The translations under genes were made by a program, and so were the position numbers. A stretch of 64,000 nucleotides of DNA from JBKECY01 sp047975025 (GTDB lineage Bacteria; Bacillota; Clostridia; Lachnospirales; Lachnospiraceae). Where the stretch lies: positions 29,159-93,158 of the forward strand of contig JBKECY010000015.1 of NCBI GenBank assembly GCA_047975025.1, written 5' to 3'. Below, one piece after another: positions 19,069 to 28,986 of the stretch. The first letter of the stretch is position 1. Each line of letters starts with the position of its first letter. Below the pieces are notes generated by a model that saw only the letters and a list, made by a program, of their open reading frames with translations, made no database searches and was not told the origin of the DNA.

Positions 19069-20046
19069 TTATTTAAGTTGATTTTTTTCCTGTACCGCTT
19101 TCATACGTACCTTCCCCTCTGCAAAATATTCTTCGCTTATCTCAATGCAAATAGAATTGCGGCCACTCTCCATTGCCGCTTCCCCCAAGGCAAAGGACCC
19201 GGAAAACTGATCCAGCACCCATTCCTTTTTTTCCGTTACAAATTCTATTAGCTGCCGCAATAATTCAACTGGTTTTTCAGCCTGATGTATCCGGTTATGC
19301 TTTGCTAAAGGTGCTACATCGAAAACAGTTGGAAGCATCCCTTTTGCACCAGACATAACATGGGAGATTCCCGGTTCTTCTTTATTTTTCTTTGCATCCG
19401 GTCTAAGGCTTCTGGCCTTTCCCTTGGAAAAGAAGACAATCTCTTCCGTATTTTTTGATTTCCGTCCGGTATTGGCAACAAAGTCACCTTTTTTCCAGGC
19501 AACTTTTGCATAATACTCTAACCCGGATTCTTTTGCCATCTCTTTAATCTGATATAGATATTGATAGTTCTCTCCGTTTTCCTCCGGTAAAAATTCCACG
19601 AGAAAATGTCCTTTTTTAAGTACCCGGTACTTTTCATCCATATCTATTTGCATATACTGAAAACAGTCATAGTCCGCAAAGTCACGGTTTCCACCTTTTA
19701 GACTGGATTTTAGGTTGTAAGGATGATCTGTAATGATTGCGTCTACACTGTTATCCATAAGAAAACTAAGGTCTCTGCCATCCCCCTGAATTAGCATACA
19801 GGTTACCTGCTCCTGATCCTCATTCTGTCTTGTAACCGTATATACGCCTTTTTTTAGACGCCGGAACATCCCCTTGTCAATCCCCTCATAGATCCGTGCC
19901 CGGATGCTCGGTTCTTTAACCTCTTTTTCTTGTTTTATACACTCCCTGGCTTCAGATAGGGTAAAACAATCCGCGTCCCTGAAGTAATCAAGCAAAGTCA
20001 GTTGTATTCCTTTTTGATCTGTCTGCGTATTCTTCCCCTCTTTCAA
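19069..20046 (-). CDS. N6/N4 DNA methyltransferase with N-terminal winged-helix-like part
   Basis: The catalytic motif is DHPY in IITDHPYNLKS (motif IV), and the AdoMet motif FSGSFALGEAA (motif I) lies near the C-terminus, so motif order is IV then I, the beta class. The first 65 residues resemble a winged helix. Such solitary methyltransferases in ICEs probably protect transferred DNA from restriction. The start is either TTG at 20046 or ACG at 20028 (with AGAGGGGAAGAAT upstream). Motif IV is DHPY, not the usual DPPY, and motif I has F for the last G, both recalled as common in this ICE family. Confidence 0.85.
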   Translation of the reverse strand: MKEGKNTQTDQKGIQLTLLDYFRDADCFTLSEARECIKQEKEVKEPSIRARIYEGIDKGMFRRLKKGVYTVTRQNEDQEQVTCMLIQGDGRDLSFLMDNSVDAIITDHPYNLKSSLKGGNRDFADYDCFQYMQIDMDEKYRVLKKGHFLVEFLPEENGENYQYLYQIKEMAKESGLEYYAKVAWKKGDFVANTGRKSKNTEEIVFFSKGKARSLRPDAKKNKEEPGISHVMSGAKGMLPTVFDVAPLAKHNRIHQAEKPVELLRQLIEFVTEKKEWVLDQFSGSFALGEAAMESGRNSICIEISEEYFAEGKVRMKAVQEKNQLK

Positions 20047-20063
20047 ATACTGTCACCGCCTGT

Positions 20064-20900
20064 CTACAGTCCCAATGCACGGGAAGTCAGATTTTGTGCC
20101 CCCTTCACCGTTCCTACCGTCAAAGCAACCGTAAATGTCATTTCTCCAAGGTAGATAAGCGTTTTTGCCCAATCTTCATAGGAGCCGGTAAACGTTGGCA
20201 AACCTGACGAAATAAATTTATTACACAATAGAATTGCCAGGGCCATAGTCACCGCTTCAAACACCACACTGATGAAATATTTCATATATGCCACAAAGGT
20301 ATTACTAAGCCCCCGGTTTCCTGCAAGCGTACTGCTTGCCAAGGCACCAAATGGCACAATCACCATAATTTTAAGGAAACGGAAATACACATTGTACAGC
20401 AGGAAAAATCCACAAATAATAACAATTAAAGACAAAAATACAGCAAGTATCAAAAATACGATACTCGTTCCAAACCCCAAATCTTTGATGATATCAGCCT
20501 GCGCCGGATCTATGGTAAGTTCCACATTTTGGTTTTGCCCCAAAAGACTGACCAGATTCCCGCAAGAAGTAAACAATGCTTTCATAATTGTGACGTTAAA
20601 AGCCACCATCCATTGTGCAATCGCCACCCGTATAAACATGCGAAGAATCACCTCGAATCGCATTTCTTCCCGGATATCCACACTCTCACTGCAAAAGCCG
20701 ATAACAAAAAGCAACACAACCAAGGCAGAACCAATTCCCACAAAAAGCGGTTCGATGCTCTCAACAAGGCTCCATGGTCCTCCTCCTTTAAATCCGGTTG
20801 GAGACTGCCCTAAGAGTTCAAACACCAAATTGACCTGGTTATTCCAAAATCCAAACACAATCTCAAGCAGTGCCAGGATTGCTTCTCCAAGTTTAAACAT
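20064..20900 (-). CDS. VirB6/TrbL-like polytopic membrane protein
   Basis: The 278-residue product has about six hydrophobic segments, including LFVGIGSALVVLLFVIGF and SIVFLILAVFLSLIVIICGF, separated by short loops. The position between the VirB2-like protein and PrgI/VirB4 identifies it as the VirB6-like channel subunit. ATG at 20900 follows AGAGGTGAAGAA. Assignment rests on topology and neighbours. Confidence 0.85.
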   Translation of the reverse strand: MFKLGEAILALLEIVFGFWNNQVNLVFELLGQSPTGFKGGGPWSLVESIEPLFVGIGSALVVLLFVIGFCSESVDIREEMRFEVILRMFIRVAIAQWMVAFNVTIMKALFTSCGNLVSLLGQNQNVELTIDPAQADIIKDLGFGTSIVFLILAVFLSLIVIICGFFLLYNVYFRFLKIMVIVPFGALASSTLAGNRGLSNTFVAYMKYFISVVFEAVTMALAILLCNKFISSGLPTFTGSYEDWAKTLIYLGEMTFTVALTVGTVKGAQNLTSRALGL

Positions 20901-20952
20901 TTCTCTTCACCTCTTTTCAGTTCCTCAAATACAATAGTTATTTTATATTCAT

Positions 20953-21291
20953 TTACGCAATGCCGAGGAACGCCAGGACAGATGAAATCCCGGCCATAAT
21001 AAGTCCCGCTACGATTCCTTTAATGGCACTATTCATGGAGGAACTGTCTTGCTGCTGATACGCTTGCGCAAATTCCATCACATTTTTCGCCAGGATGATA
21101 ACACCAACTGCACCGATGATTGCAATAACCAGTGTTTTTAAATTGGAAAGCGGCTGCGTAACCGAATCTACCCCGGCCGCCATTACACTGCTGGAAAATA
21201 AAAGTGTTGCCATGACTGTCCCGGCAGCCACCAGCTTCATTCGTTTTCCCAATGGCATTCTTTTTCTTGCATCCTTATTTCTTTTATACAT
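20953..21291 (-). CDS. Maff2/VirB2-like small membrane protein
   Basis: The 112-residue protein has a cleavable-looking N-terminal segment ending VMAAG (about residue 40) followed by two hydrophobic helices (TLVIAIIGAVGVIILA and GIVAGLIMAGISSVLAFLGI) joined by a polar loop. This is the VirB2/TrbC pilin-like layout and matches Maff2 proteins of Gram-positive ICEs. ATG at 21291 follows AAAAAGGAGAGAAGA. A large hairpin lies between it and the end of virD4. Confidence 0.85.
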   Translation of the reverse strand: MYKRNKDARKRMPLGKRMKLVAAGTVMATLLFSSSVMAAGVDSVTQPLSNLKTLVIAIIGAVGVIILAKNVMEFAQAYQQQDSSSMNSAIKGIVAGLIMAGISSVLAFLGIA

Positions 21292-21328
21292 TCTTCTCTC
21301 CTTTTTCTACTATCAGAATGCGCTGCGC

Positions 21329-21398
21329 AATAAGGCAGATTTTAAAAACCCGTCCTATTGCGTAATGCATAATTGCAGGTTTCTAAAATCCGCCTTAT
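21329..21398 (-). terminator. Large hairpin between virD4 and the VirB2-like gene
   Basis: ATAAGGCGGATTTTAGAAACC (last bases of virD4 included) pairs imperfectly with GGGTTTTTAAAATCTGCCTTAT about 25 bases later, giving a stem of about 20 pairs. No clean T-run follows, so it may be a processing or attenuation site, not a simple terminator. Confidence 0.5.
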
Positions 21399-22830
21399 GA
21401 ATTGGCTGTTTCTTTCGTATTTTCTAATATGTCAATGCGAAGATTCCTCATGGTATCTGCAGAATTTTGAATATCTGCAAGCTTTAATATACTGCCATAG
21501 GCTACCCCGCTTTCTACCGCAGCATAAATTTCTGCCAGCTGCTTTTCTGTGTAAGGAAGGCTTACAAGCATTTCAGATAGCTTTTCCTCTTCCGTGGAAA
21601 CCGGTCTTGCTGTTCCCGGTTCTTTTACTGGTTTTTCAACCACCTCCTTTACTGACCGCTTTACTGTTTTTTGATTTTCATCCAGTTCCTCATCAGAGAA
21701 TATTTTTTCCGGAATCGGCTGATAGGAAAAAACCTCCTCCATACTTAGTTCTATAATTTCCACCGCTTCTCCGCTCTTTTGTTTTTCCTCATAATACTGC
21801 AGGGATTTTTCACTAAGAAATTTAAGTTTATTTTCTTTCGCTGCTTCGGTTATATCATGGAGATATGCCACGCCTCCACCATCTTCCGTTTCGCAAAAAA
21901 GTGGGTGTTTAAAGGTGTTATACTTACGGTCTATAATCGGATCACATCCACGGATTAGTACAATACACAGGTTGTTATCCAATTTTCTTGTTTCATCCGG
22001 AGTAAGCAATTCACGGCCCAGCACATCATAGTTTCTGGAACTACTGCCGCTTTTCCCTCTTGTTTCTCCGCTGCTTTTTTTATCTATCGTGCCTTTTCCA
22101 AGACTTTCACTCAAATATTTATGTGTAGATTGTTCGTTTCCGCCAAGATAAATCAGCGTGTCACAATTCCCAGGTATTGTTTCCCATGTTTTTTCAAACA
22201 GCTCCTTAATTTGCGATAAATTTTGGATAATAATTATGTTTGAAATCGAACGTGAGCGGCATGTACTTAACCGGGAGCAATAGCCATTCGGCAGAGGCAC
22301 ACTGTAAAATTCTTCTAATAAGAACGTAACATGAATGGGTAAACTTCCACGAAAAACAAAATCTGCCTGAAAATATAATTCCTGATAGATTTGTGAATAC
22401 AGCATTGCAACCAAAAACGCATAGCTTCCATCGCTATCCGGAATTACGCAAAAAAGTGCTGTTTTTTTCGTTGCATCTCCATCTATGCCTGCCCCTATTT
22501 CTGCAATGTCAAGCTCATCTTTATCCAGAATACGCAAAATCTCTTCATTTTCCAGTAACCCCAACCGGGCATTTGCGCTTATGATAATACTCCGCACGGT
22601 ATCACCTGCCCCTCGAACCACTTTATTGTATTGAACTAGCGCCGGATGATTACTGCCCTTTTTTCGTTCCAGCCGCCGGAATCTCCGGTCAAGTTCAGAG
22701 GGAGAACCGTCTGTATGCACTTCTGCCTCATTCAGCAGTTTTAATACCATGCGGAAATTTTGCTGCTCAGGTGTACATTCCATCCACACATACAGAAAAA
22801 GTGCTTGTAAATACAATGATTCCGCTTTTT
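21395..22830 (-). CDS. virD4: VirD4/PcfC coupling protein, 3' exon
   Basis: After intron removal this exon continues the coupling protein with EKAESLYLQALFLYVWMEC. It contains the TraG/VirD4 block YGGNEQSTHKYLSESL and a Glu-rich tail. Walker B is expected in the IYLGGNEQ region. The apparent ATG at 22816 is internal. The exon starts with AAAAAGCGG at 22830, which joins the terminal G of exon 1 to give a Glu codon. Without splicing this part would lack Walker A and be useless. Confidence 0.9.
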
Positions 22831-23823
22831 ATGGGTGCCACCCCCACAGTTGCCTGCAGGGTAGACACTTTTAACGATAGGTAACTCTTTGATATCATCT
22901 CCAAGTTTTCCCCCGTCCCAAACCGTGCGTGACAGTTTCCCATCACACGGCTTTCCATCCATATGCTTCTCTTTCTAATTAGTACACAATTCTCAACAAA
23001 TGACAGTTGTTGCTATCTGTTCTTGATTTCTGAATCCTCGTAACCGCTTCAGCCTTTCTACTGTTTTACTGTCCCGTTTCAGCTTTTTCGCCTCTGTTAG
23101 TCATACTCGGACCTTTGTTGATTGTGTAATTCTTGTACTAAAGTTGCATACGGACTAACGGCTATCCCTCCACCGTGTTATCTACGGTTTCAACAGTGCT
23201 GTGCCGTCGCTCTCAGCCGGATAAAGTCAAGTTCCCTCAAATTCCTTTCTTCAATTAGATTTGTTTCCTTGACAACACACCCCTGCAACGGGTTATCATG
23301 TGTCCCGACCTTTCCGCGTTCCGATATTCCTATCTGTTCATATGCTTTTAGGTGCTCCCTATGAGCCTGTATGCTTGGATGTACCTGTAATACATCATGG
23401 TATTTCATCTCTGGGAAACTTACTCTACCACACATACGCTACTTGACGTAGCATCGGGCTTTTCTCCCGATTCCCTTTATAGACTCGTACATTCAGTTGT
23501 TCGTCATCCATGCGTCCAGCATGGAATCCTCACCATGAGCATTTTATAGACTCCCGGCCTATCACCCACAGCCACCTCTGGCTTGGTTTGCCGCAACGTG
23601 CGAAATCATCACAGCGGGTGCATACAGCCGACTTTACCGGGCGTTATACCACTGGAAAGATTGCACTTCCAGACGCATACCGGAGTATCAGGGCAGGCGT
23701 TTCCGGGCGTTACCTCTTCATTCCACCTGTCGGAATATCAGTTCTCTAAGAACTGATTCAATTTTATATATCAAATCATGTACGTTCTTATGCCGCAGCT
23801 TTTCACTACGGAACGTGTCGCAC
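22831..23823 (-). mobile_element. ORF-less group II intron in virD4
   Basis: The intron begins GTGCGAC at 23823 and ends CCCAT at 22831, matching the GUGYG...AY rule. Domain V is clear at about 22953-22920: AGCCGTGTGATGG, a GAAA loop, then CTGTCACGCACGGTT, with the AGC triad. The two splice sites restore an unbroken coupling-protein frame (DPFW joined to EKAESLYL). At 993 nt there is no room for a reverse transcriptase; the longest minus-strand ORF inside (81 codons, 23190-23435) shows no RT motif. About 89 nt separate domain V from the 3' end, longer than usual. Splicing would need a maturase in trans or self-splicing. Confidence 0.88.
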
Positions 23824-24541
23824 CCCAAAATGGATCATTACTGCTTGCATTTTTAGGTGTGGTATTTTGTATGAGATTTGTTACTAGTTTTACAATATCT
23901 GTAGGAGTACGGATATACCGAAACGGATTATATCCATTTGATTGATCCATCTCCACCAAATTTAAGACTCTTATCCGGTATCCATGTCTTTTTAATACCC
24001 CGCCGCAGCACCTTACCACTTCCCCTTTCGGATCGGTTACGATATAGGAGGAGGTCATTTGAAGCAGATTAGGCTTTGTCATAAATAAGGTCTTGCCGGC
24101 CCCACTTCCTCCTATTACCAGATAATTTAAGTTTAATCTGGTCTTTCTGGAATCCATCGACATTCGCAGATTCTGTGATAGAATCCGATTGTTCTTTTCT
24201 TCTTTATCTCCGATTTCTCTGGAAATTTTAACTGGATTCGCAAATGTTGCCGTGCCAAATTCCTGACCCGGCATATATTTTTTCTGACTTGTGACATACA
24301 TTAAAAGTGCGATTCCATACACAAACAATCCTATGAGAATTGCTTTGGGCGATGTCTTATTCCAATAATTTGCAAATGGAGCGCCTGCAACTACATTCAG
24401 ACGCTCCATCATATCATTAATATCCCTTCCCGGACTGTAACAGGCATTGAAAAGATACGATACATACGCAGCAAAAATCCCGCCAATAACATACATCCAG
24501 ACCGGTTGCTTTTTCCTTCCTCCTAGTGTATTTCCTGTCAT
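23824..24541 (-). CDS. virD4: VirD4/PcfC coupling protein, 5' exon
   Basis: The N-terminal part has two membrane segments (about 10-30 and 65-85) and Walker A VIGGSGAGKTLFMTKPN near residue 142, then YIVTDPKGEV. This is the DNA-pumping ATPase that links the relaxosome to the channel. The reading frame runs on into the intron and stops at 23771 after 17 intron-encoded residues. ATG at 24541 overlaps the stop of the PcfB-like gene (ATGA), as is usual for this gene pair. Confidence 0.92.
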
Positions 24542-25698
24542 CTGTGCCTTCCTTCCAGCGTATGCCTGGTATTTTCCAACGCCTGCTGTGTCTTAATATA
24601 ATTCTGCTGTTTTTCTTTCCTCCTCTTTTCCTGTGCCTGCCGCATACGGTCACGGATTACCTCATCATAGCTTTGTTCATACAATTTTTGCCCGGACACC
24701 TGACGGACAGGCTTATTCTGCTGATCCAAAACCGTATAAGTTTTTTCTTTCTTCAAACCGGCATATATGGTCTTATTGTCATTGATCCAACGAATCTCTG
24801 CTTTACTAAGCCAGATATATTCATCCTTTTTATACGGAATTCTCGTTTTAATATGGTTTTCTGTTTCTTTCAATACCATCTTCCGGTCTATGGTAATTGC
24901 ATTTACTTCAGCCATGTCTTGCGATTCTTTGTGAAGTTTCCGGATTTCATCTATTTTGTGTTCTGCATTCTCTGTCTGTATGCCGCCAGAACGTCTTTCG
25001 ACCTCTTCTTTTCCAAATAAGTTCCTCCACTGCTGTGTATCCACAAATTCTTTTAATTCATCCAGTCCCATTTTCAGGGTAACTGTGCCATCTTTTTTCC
25101 CCTCTGCAAGCCCAATCTGCTCCATATGTTTCACCACTGGCCAGATTTCCATCCATGTCATATTTAGCCTTGATCGAATGTCACTGACCTTTACCCCCGG
25201 ACTTTTTGCTAATTCTTCCGCAATCAGCTTATACTCCTTTTCATTTTGCAAAGGGGACTTTTTTTCGGCTTCATTTACCAGCTTTTCCAGTTCTTCCGGC
25301 TCTGCATTGGACATATAATCATCCATTGTTTCAATTCTGGAATCCTTTAATTTTTCAGCAATCGCCTGAATCCTGGGTGCCGCCTGACTATGAAATAATA
25401 TCTCACTCATACCATCCGCCTTGTTTAAGTCCGGCAAGAGAGAATATAGGATGCCATACTTATTGGCGAGTGATTTCACGGTTTCCATATCACTGGTTTT
25501 AAATTTATAAACCTGTAAATCGCCGCCCATTTTCAATAAATGCTTAACCGATGTTTTCCCTTCCAACTTTTCCTGATCAAGTATCTTTTTAACTATGGCA
25601 CAGATCTCTTTCACAAGGTTCCAGCCTGTTTTCCCTACTTTAAGGACCATTTCTGTTCCTTCAAAAGTAACCCGTATGATCTGTGCTGCATCCTGCAT
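24538..25698 (-). CDS. PcfB-like (DUF3801) protein
   Basis: The first 140 residues match the DUF3801/PcfB pattern (IIRVTFEGTEMVLKVG..., then a ribonucleotide-like KFKTSDMETVKSLANKYG block). PcfB works with the relaxase in the pCF10 relaxosome and is coded directly before the coupling protein, as here. The rest is a helical, charged tail of about 240 residues. ATG at 25698 is 17 bases from GGAG, too far; an in-frame ATA at 25707, overlapping the previous stop, has ideal spacing. Confidence 0.82.
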   Translation of the reverse strand: MQDAAQIIRVTFEGTEMVLKVGKTGWNLVKEICAIVKKILDQEKLEGKTSVKHLLKMGGDLQVYKFKTSDMETVKSLANKYGILYSLLPDLNKADGMSEILFHSQAAPRIQAIAEKLKDSRIETMDDYMSNAEPEELEKLVNEAEKKSPLQNEKEYKLIAEELAKSPGVKVSDIRSRLNMTWMEIWPVVKHMEQIGLAEGKKDGTVTLKMGLDELKEFVDTQQWRNLFGKEEVERRSGGIQTENAEHKIDEIRKLHKESQDMAEVNAITIDRKMVLKETENHIKTRIPYKKDEYIWLSKAEIRWINDNKTIYAGLKKEKTYTVLDQQNKPVRQVSGQKLYEQSYDEVIRDRMRQAQEKRRKEKQQNYIKTQQALENTRHTLEGRHR

Positions 25699-25703
25699 TT
25701 CAC

Positions 25704-26138
25704 TTATAATACCATCTCCTTTTTTACTTTTTCACTGCGCTCCGGTGCCGAAACTGGATTCTCTTTTGCCTGCGCAAGCAAGGCATCCAACTCCCGCTCT
25801 AAATTACTGTGTTTTAGGATATCCTCCAACATCTGATTTGCTTTGTTTTTTTCGTAAGTCATGTGCTGTAACTGAAATATATAATTTTCGATTTGCTTTA
25901 TAGAATCCGGCAGCTCCTGCTGTTTTCCAAGATAATGCTGCAGAAGCATATTTCTCTCGTTTACACTAAGATTCGGCGCCGCCGCCTGCATAATCAATTT
26001 TTGCACCGTTTCCAGAGACTTTGCATGAAAGGCAATACGATAGAGGGATTGCTTTTGTTCCTGCGTGAAAAAAGGGCGCTCTTTTTCAATATCTTCTATC
26101 ATCGGAAAACATGCTATCACATGGTCAATCGCAAACAT
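25704..26138 (-). CDS. Hypothetical helical ICE protein, 144 residues
   Basis: The product is all-helical by appearance, with a C-terminal coiled-coil-like stretch (ELDALLAQAKENPVSAPERS). No known domain is recognised. ATG at 26138 follows AAAAGGAGGCGCATAAT. It lies one base from the preceding gene and overlaps the possible ATA start of the PcfB-like gene, so it belongs to the mobilisation operon. Confidence 0.75.
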   Translation of the reverse strand: MFAIDHVIACFPMIEDIEKERPFFTQEQKQSLYRIAFHAKSLETVQKLIMQAAAPNLSVNERNMLLQHYLGKQQELPDSIKQIENYIFQLQHMTYEKNKANQMLEDILKHSNLERELDALLAQAKENPVSAPERSEKVKKEMVL

Positions 26139-26139
26139 A

Positions 26140-27129
26140 TTATGCGCCTCCTTTTCTCTGTTTCATAAGAAGAAGAATTTCCCGCATTTTACCTATACGG
26201 TCAGCCTCCGGATGATTTGCAATGACCCGTACAATTTCCTGGTCTGTCAAACCGGAGTCCATACATTTCTTTACCTCTTCCAACTGTTCCGTTGATAATT
26301 CTGCTGCTAAGATTTTATCCAGTACATCCGTTTCCACTACCTGGCCGCCCAAAAACCATCCAAGCATACGGCGTTTCTGACTTTGCCTCCCCTTTTCTTT
26401 AGGAATCAGCTTTGCAATCTCTTTGCTCTCCGTTTCTTCACTCTTTTCCTTCTGTGCTTTGTGCGCTGCCAAAGGAATTTCCGGAATCTGGCTTTTTGGT
26501 ATTTCCGTTTGAAATTCTTTTCGTTGTTTTTCACGTTCTGCCAATTTCGTTTGAAGTTCCTGTATCTTCTTATCCTTGTACTTCAAATTTTCATATAAAT
26601 CTTTAATTTCCCTGTTTTTTTCTTCCACAACATGTTCTTTGACCAATGCCGCCAGCGCATCAAAACGTGCATTGCTTTCCTGAAACTGCTGTATGGAATG
26701 ATCCATGATTTCCATCAGCCCTTTCATATAGTCCCGTACCTCATCTTCTTCTGCTGTATGATTGTTTTCCTGCAGGCTATCCACTAACTGGCTGCGCATC
26801 TTTTTCATCCGGTTGGCTGACATTTTTGCACTTGCATAAGTTTTGACCTGGTCAAAAGTAAGACCGTCACGGATCCCCTCCACGATCTCTTTTATCTGAT
26901 AGGAATTAAATTCACCCTCACATAAAAACTTTATAGCTGTAGACTCTATGTTTTCCATAAGAGCAAAAATCAGTTCTTTCATGCATGGAGCCGATTTATT
27001 ACTTTGAACCACTTGACGTATATCTGAAATAGGCAATCCGTAATCCATCGCCATTGTAATCATATCGAACTGCTCTTTATTTAGCATTTTGCGGCATTCA
27101 TCTAAATACCGCTGTTCTTCTACTGTCAT
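26140..27129 (-). CDS. Helical-repeat and coiled-coil ICE protein, 329 residues
   Basis: Residues 15-120 carry about three degenerate repeats of 30-35 residues with a pattern like QI..I..GI.DGLTFDQV..YA...M. A predicted coiled coil follows at about 150-215 (KDKKIQELQTKLAEREKQRK), then a second repeat-like unit near the C-terminus (LSTEQLEEVKKCMDSGLTDQ). A related repeat style occurs in the protein at 37440-38114. Function unknown. ATG at 27129 follows AAAGGAGGCGGGTAA. A terminator separates it from the relaxase. Confidence 0.75.
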   Translation of the reverse strand: MTVEEQRYLDECRKMLNKEQFDMITMAMDYGLPISDIRQVVQSNKSAPCMKELIFALMENIESTAIKFLCEGEFNSYQIKEIVEGIRDGLTFDQVKTYASAKMSANRMKKMRSQLVDSLQENNHTAEEDEVRDYMKGLMEIMDHSIQQFQESNARFDALAALVKEHVVEEKNREIKDLYENLKYKDKKIQELQTKLAEREKQRKEFQTEIPKSQIPEIPLAAHKAQKEKSEETESKEIAKLIPKEKGRQSQKRRMLGWFLGGQVVETDVLDKILAAELSTEQLEEVKKCMDSGLTDQEIVRVIANHPEADRIGKMREILLLMKQRKGGA

Positions 27130-27162
27130 TTACCCGCCTCCTTTCATCTGGTCTAATAAAAG

Positions 27163-27183
27163 AAGCTGCCAAAACAGCAGCTT
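27163..27183 (-). terminator. Intrinsic terminator after the relaxase gene
   Basis: Minus-strand AAGCTGC pairs perfectly with GCAGCTT around TGTTTTG and is followed by CTTTTATT. It lies 34 bases before the next start codon. Confidence 0.8.
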
Positions 27184-27199
27184 TAATATCATAGACCCA

Positions 27200-28627
27200 T
27201 TAGCTTCTAACCTTATCCCCGGCTTTTATTTTGGGTTGGATCGTAATCTTTTTCTCTCTTTGAAACTGTATCTGCTCTTTCAGCCGCAAGGCAATACGCT
27301 TTTCTTTCAACAGTTCATTCCGCCTGCCTTGAATTTTATTTTTCTCTGACAGGAAACTATTTGCAAAGGTTTTAGCACCAGACACACTATATCCCAATAG
27401 AGAAAGCTGCTTTAAAAGTTCCTGATATTTTGTGTATTCAGCCTGAAACTCCGGATATCCTTCTAAATACAGACGTGCCTCCATTTCCCCCTCTTCCATC
27501 TGTCTCCAAAGATCTAATACCGCCTGGTAAGATTTTGTCTTTTCACTCAATTTCCTTTTATCTTCCCGCGTCTCGGACAACAAGCGATCTGTCTGTTTCA
27601 CAATTTCCTGTAACTGATTCAATGATTTAACCTGGTACTTCTCCCAAAAGCAGTACTCCTCCTGCAGGCTTTTTAATGCCTGCAGGCTGGTCCGATACTT
27701 CCATGGCTCTGGCAACGGTTTTGTTTTCCCTACACGGTATTTCCGTACAAAAATTTCTTTTTGGTAGCGTGTCAAATGGCGTTTTCGGTAGGGTACAAAC
27801 ACATACAAAATTTCCGATTTCTTTTCGTCTTCAGAAATCTCCGGTACCGGAGGGTGCGCAATTCTGCATCTTAACATCTCTTGCGTATATTCTTCTCCGA
27901 ACTGGTCCAGTCTGCGTGCCCGCTCTGCACCAATTTCCTGTACTGCAAGATGTTTTTTTCCATGAATTTCATATCCCATGTACCTTAGAATATCGAAAAA
28001 TTCTTCATAGCTTTGGGAATCCCTTACTGCCTGGTCAACGTCACGCTTAATTCTCGCGTCCCGGTCTGATACCTTTTTTCCCGTCTCTTTTTGGTCTGTT
28101 TTTATGCCGGCTTTCCGCTTATCTCTATTTTTCTGCACCTCCTCCATATCAAGCGCCGCAATTTTATGTTCTTCACATAATTGATTTACAAGCGGCTGTA
28201 TGTGGCGGTCCCATTCACCATTTTTATAGTCATATTTATAACCCGTAGTACAACGGACGGAATTAAAAATAATATGTCCGTGTACATGTTCTGTATCGTT
28301 ATGAATCGCATAGGCTGCTTCAAAATCCGGTCCTAAATATTTTTCTACAAACTGACCCACAATTTCAAAAGCCGTATCTTCCGATAGGTCCTCTTCTTTA
28401 AATGAGATAATAAGATGATATCCTTGCCGTTTATCCAATTTCCCAAAATGGCGCTTTGTATCCAGCATTTGCGCCAGGGCATTTTCCGGAATACAGTTGT
28501 TTCCGCTTACATACCGACCATTATCGGTTTTATTTGGGTCCATAATATACGTCAAACCATTTGCCAGGTGTTTGGCCATATACCCGGACTTTGCCTGCTT
28601 CATGTGCAGAATCTTACTAATTGCCAT
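27200..28627 (-). CDS. MOBP-type relaxase
   Basis: The N-terminal relaxase domain (about 1-200) has the catalytic Tyr candidates near residue 16-30 and the metal-binding HVHGHIIFN (HxH) near 113-120, plus KRQGYHLIISF. The rest is helical and basic. The enzyme nicks oriT, stays bound to the 5' end and pilots the strand. ATG at 28627 follows GTAAGGGGTAGCT. It follows mobC, and an oriT-like dyad cluster lies about 1 kb upstream, the usual layout of Tn1549-like mobilisation regions. Confidence 0.93.
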   Translation of the reverse strand: MAISKILHMKQAKSGYMAKHLANGLTYIMDPNKTDNGRYVSGNNCIPENALAQMLDTKRHFGKLDKRQGYHLIISFKEEDLSEDTAFEIVGQFVEKYLGPDFEAAYAIHNDTEHVHGHIIFNSVRCTTGYKYDYKNGEWDRHIQPLVNQLCEEHKIAALDMEEVQKNRDKRKAGIKTDQKETGKKVSDRDARIKRDVDQAVRDSQSYEEFFDILRYMGYEIHGKKHLAVQEIGAERARRLDQFGEEYTQEMLRCRIAHPPVPEISEDEKKSEILYVFVPYRKRHLTRYQKEIFVRKYRVGKTKPLPEPWKYRTSLQALKSLQEEYCFWEKYQVKSLNQLQEIVKQTDRLLSETREDKRKLSEKTKSYQAVLDLWRQMEEGEMEARLYLEGYPEFQAEYTKYQELLKQLSLLGYSVSGAKTFANSFLSEKNKIQGRRNELLKEKRIALRLKEQIQFQREKKITIQPKIKAGDKVRS

Positions 28628-28641
28628 AGCTACCCCTTACA

Positions 28642-28965
28642 CTATAATTGTTCGACCACTTTCTGCATCATATCTTTTAACCGTTTCATATACACATACA
28701 ACCGGTGTTTGTCCTCCTCCGAGTACAATCCGCTGTTATTGTTATGTACAATCTGATTGATATTGACACCGATATGATTGATTTCATTATTTAACCGCAT
28801 AAGTTCCTGACGTATCATCGGATAATCCCGTGGACGGTTTGTGATTAGCTGCCGCAGATATTGAGACTCTTTTACCCCCATTTTTGCCGCCTGACTTTGA
28901 AGATCTTTCAATTCCCTGTCCGTTAACCGGATCTCCTTCCGACATTTTTTACTCTCTTTTTCTAT
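28642..28965 (-). CDS. mobC: MobC-like relaxosome protein, probable ATA start
   Basis: The protein has the ribbon-helix-helix start RKEIRLTDRELKDLQSQAA and the MobC motif LNNEINHIGVNINQIVHN. The only standard in-frame start is TTG at 28911, but this would delete the ribbon strand. In-frame codons up to the previous stop offer no ATG, GTG or TTG; ATA at 28965 lies seven bases after GGGGG. MobC binds oriT and helps strand separation for the relaxase, which follows 14 bases later. Confidence 0.85.
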   Translation of the reverse strand: MEKESKKCRKEIRLTDRELKDLQSQAAKMGVKESQYLRQLITNRPRDYPMIRQELMRLNNEINHIGVNINQIVHNNNSGLYSEEDKHRLYVYMKRLKDMMQKVVEQL

Positions 28966-28986
28966 AGAATCTCCCCCTTTTCTTTT

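Noticed and set aside
20272..20937. Plus-strand ORF of 221 codons
   Set aside because: It is antisense to the VirB6-like gene, with composition typical of a mirrored membrane-protein frame.
23190..23435. ORF of 81 codons inside the virD4 intron as a remnant reverse transcriptase
   Set aside because: No RT or maturase motif is visible and it overlaps expected ribozyme structure.
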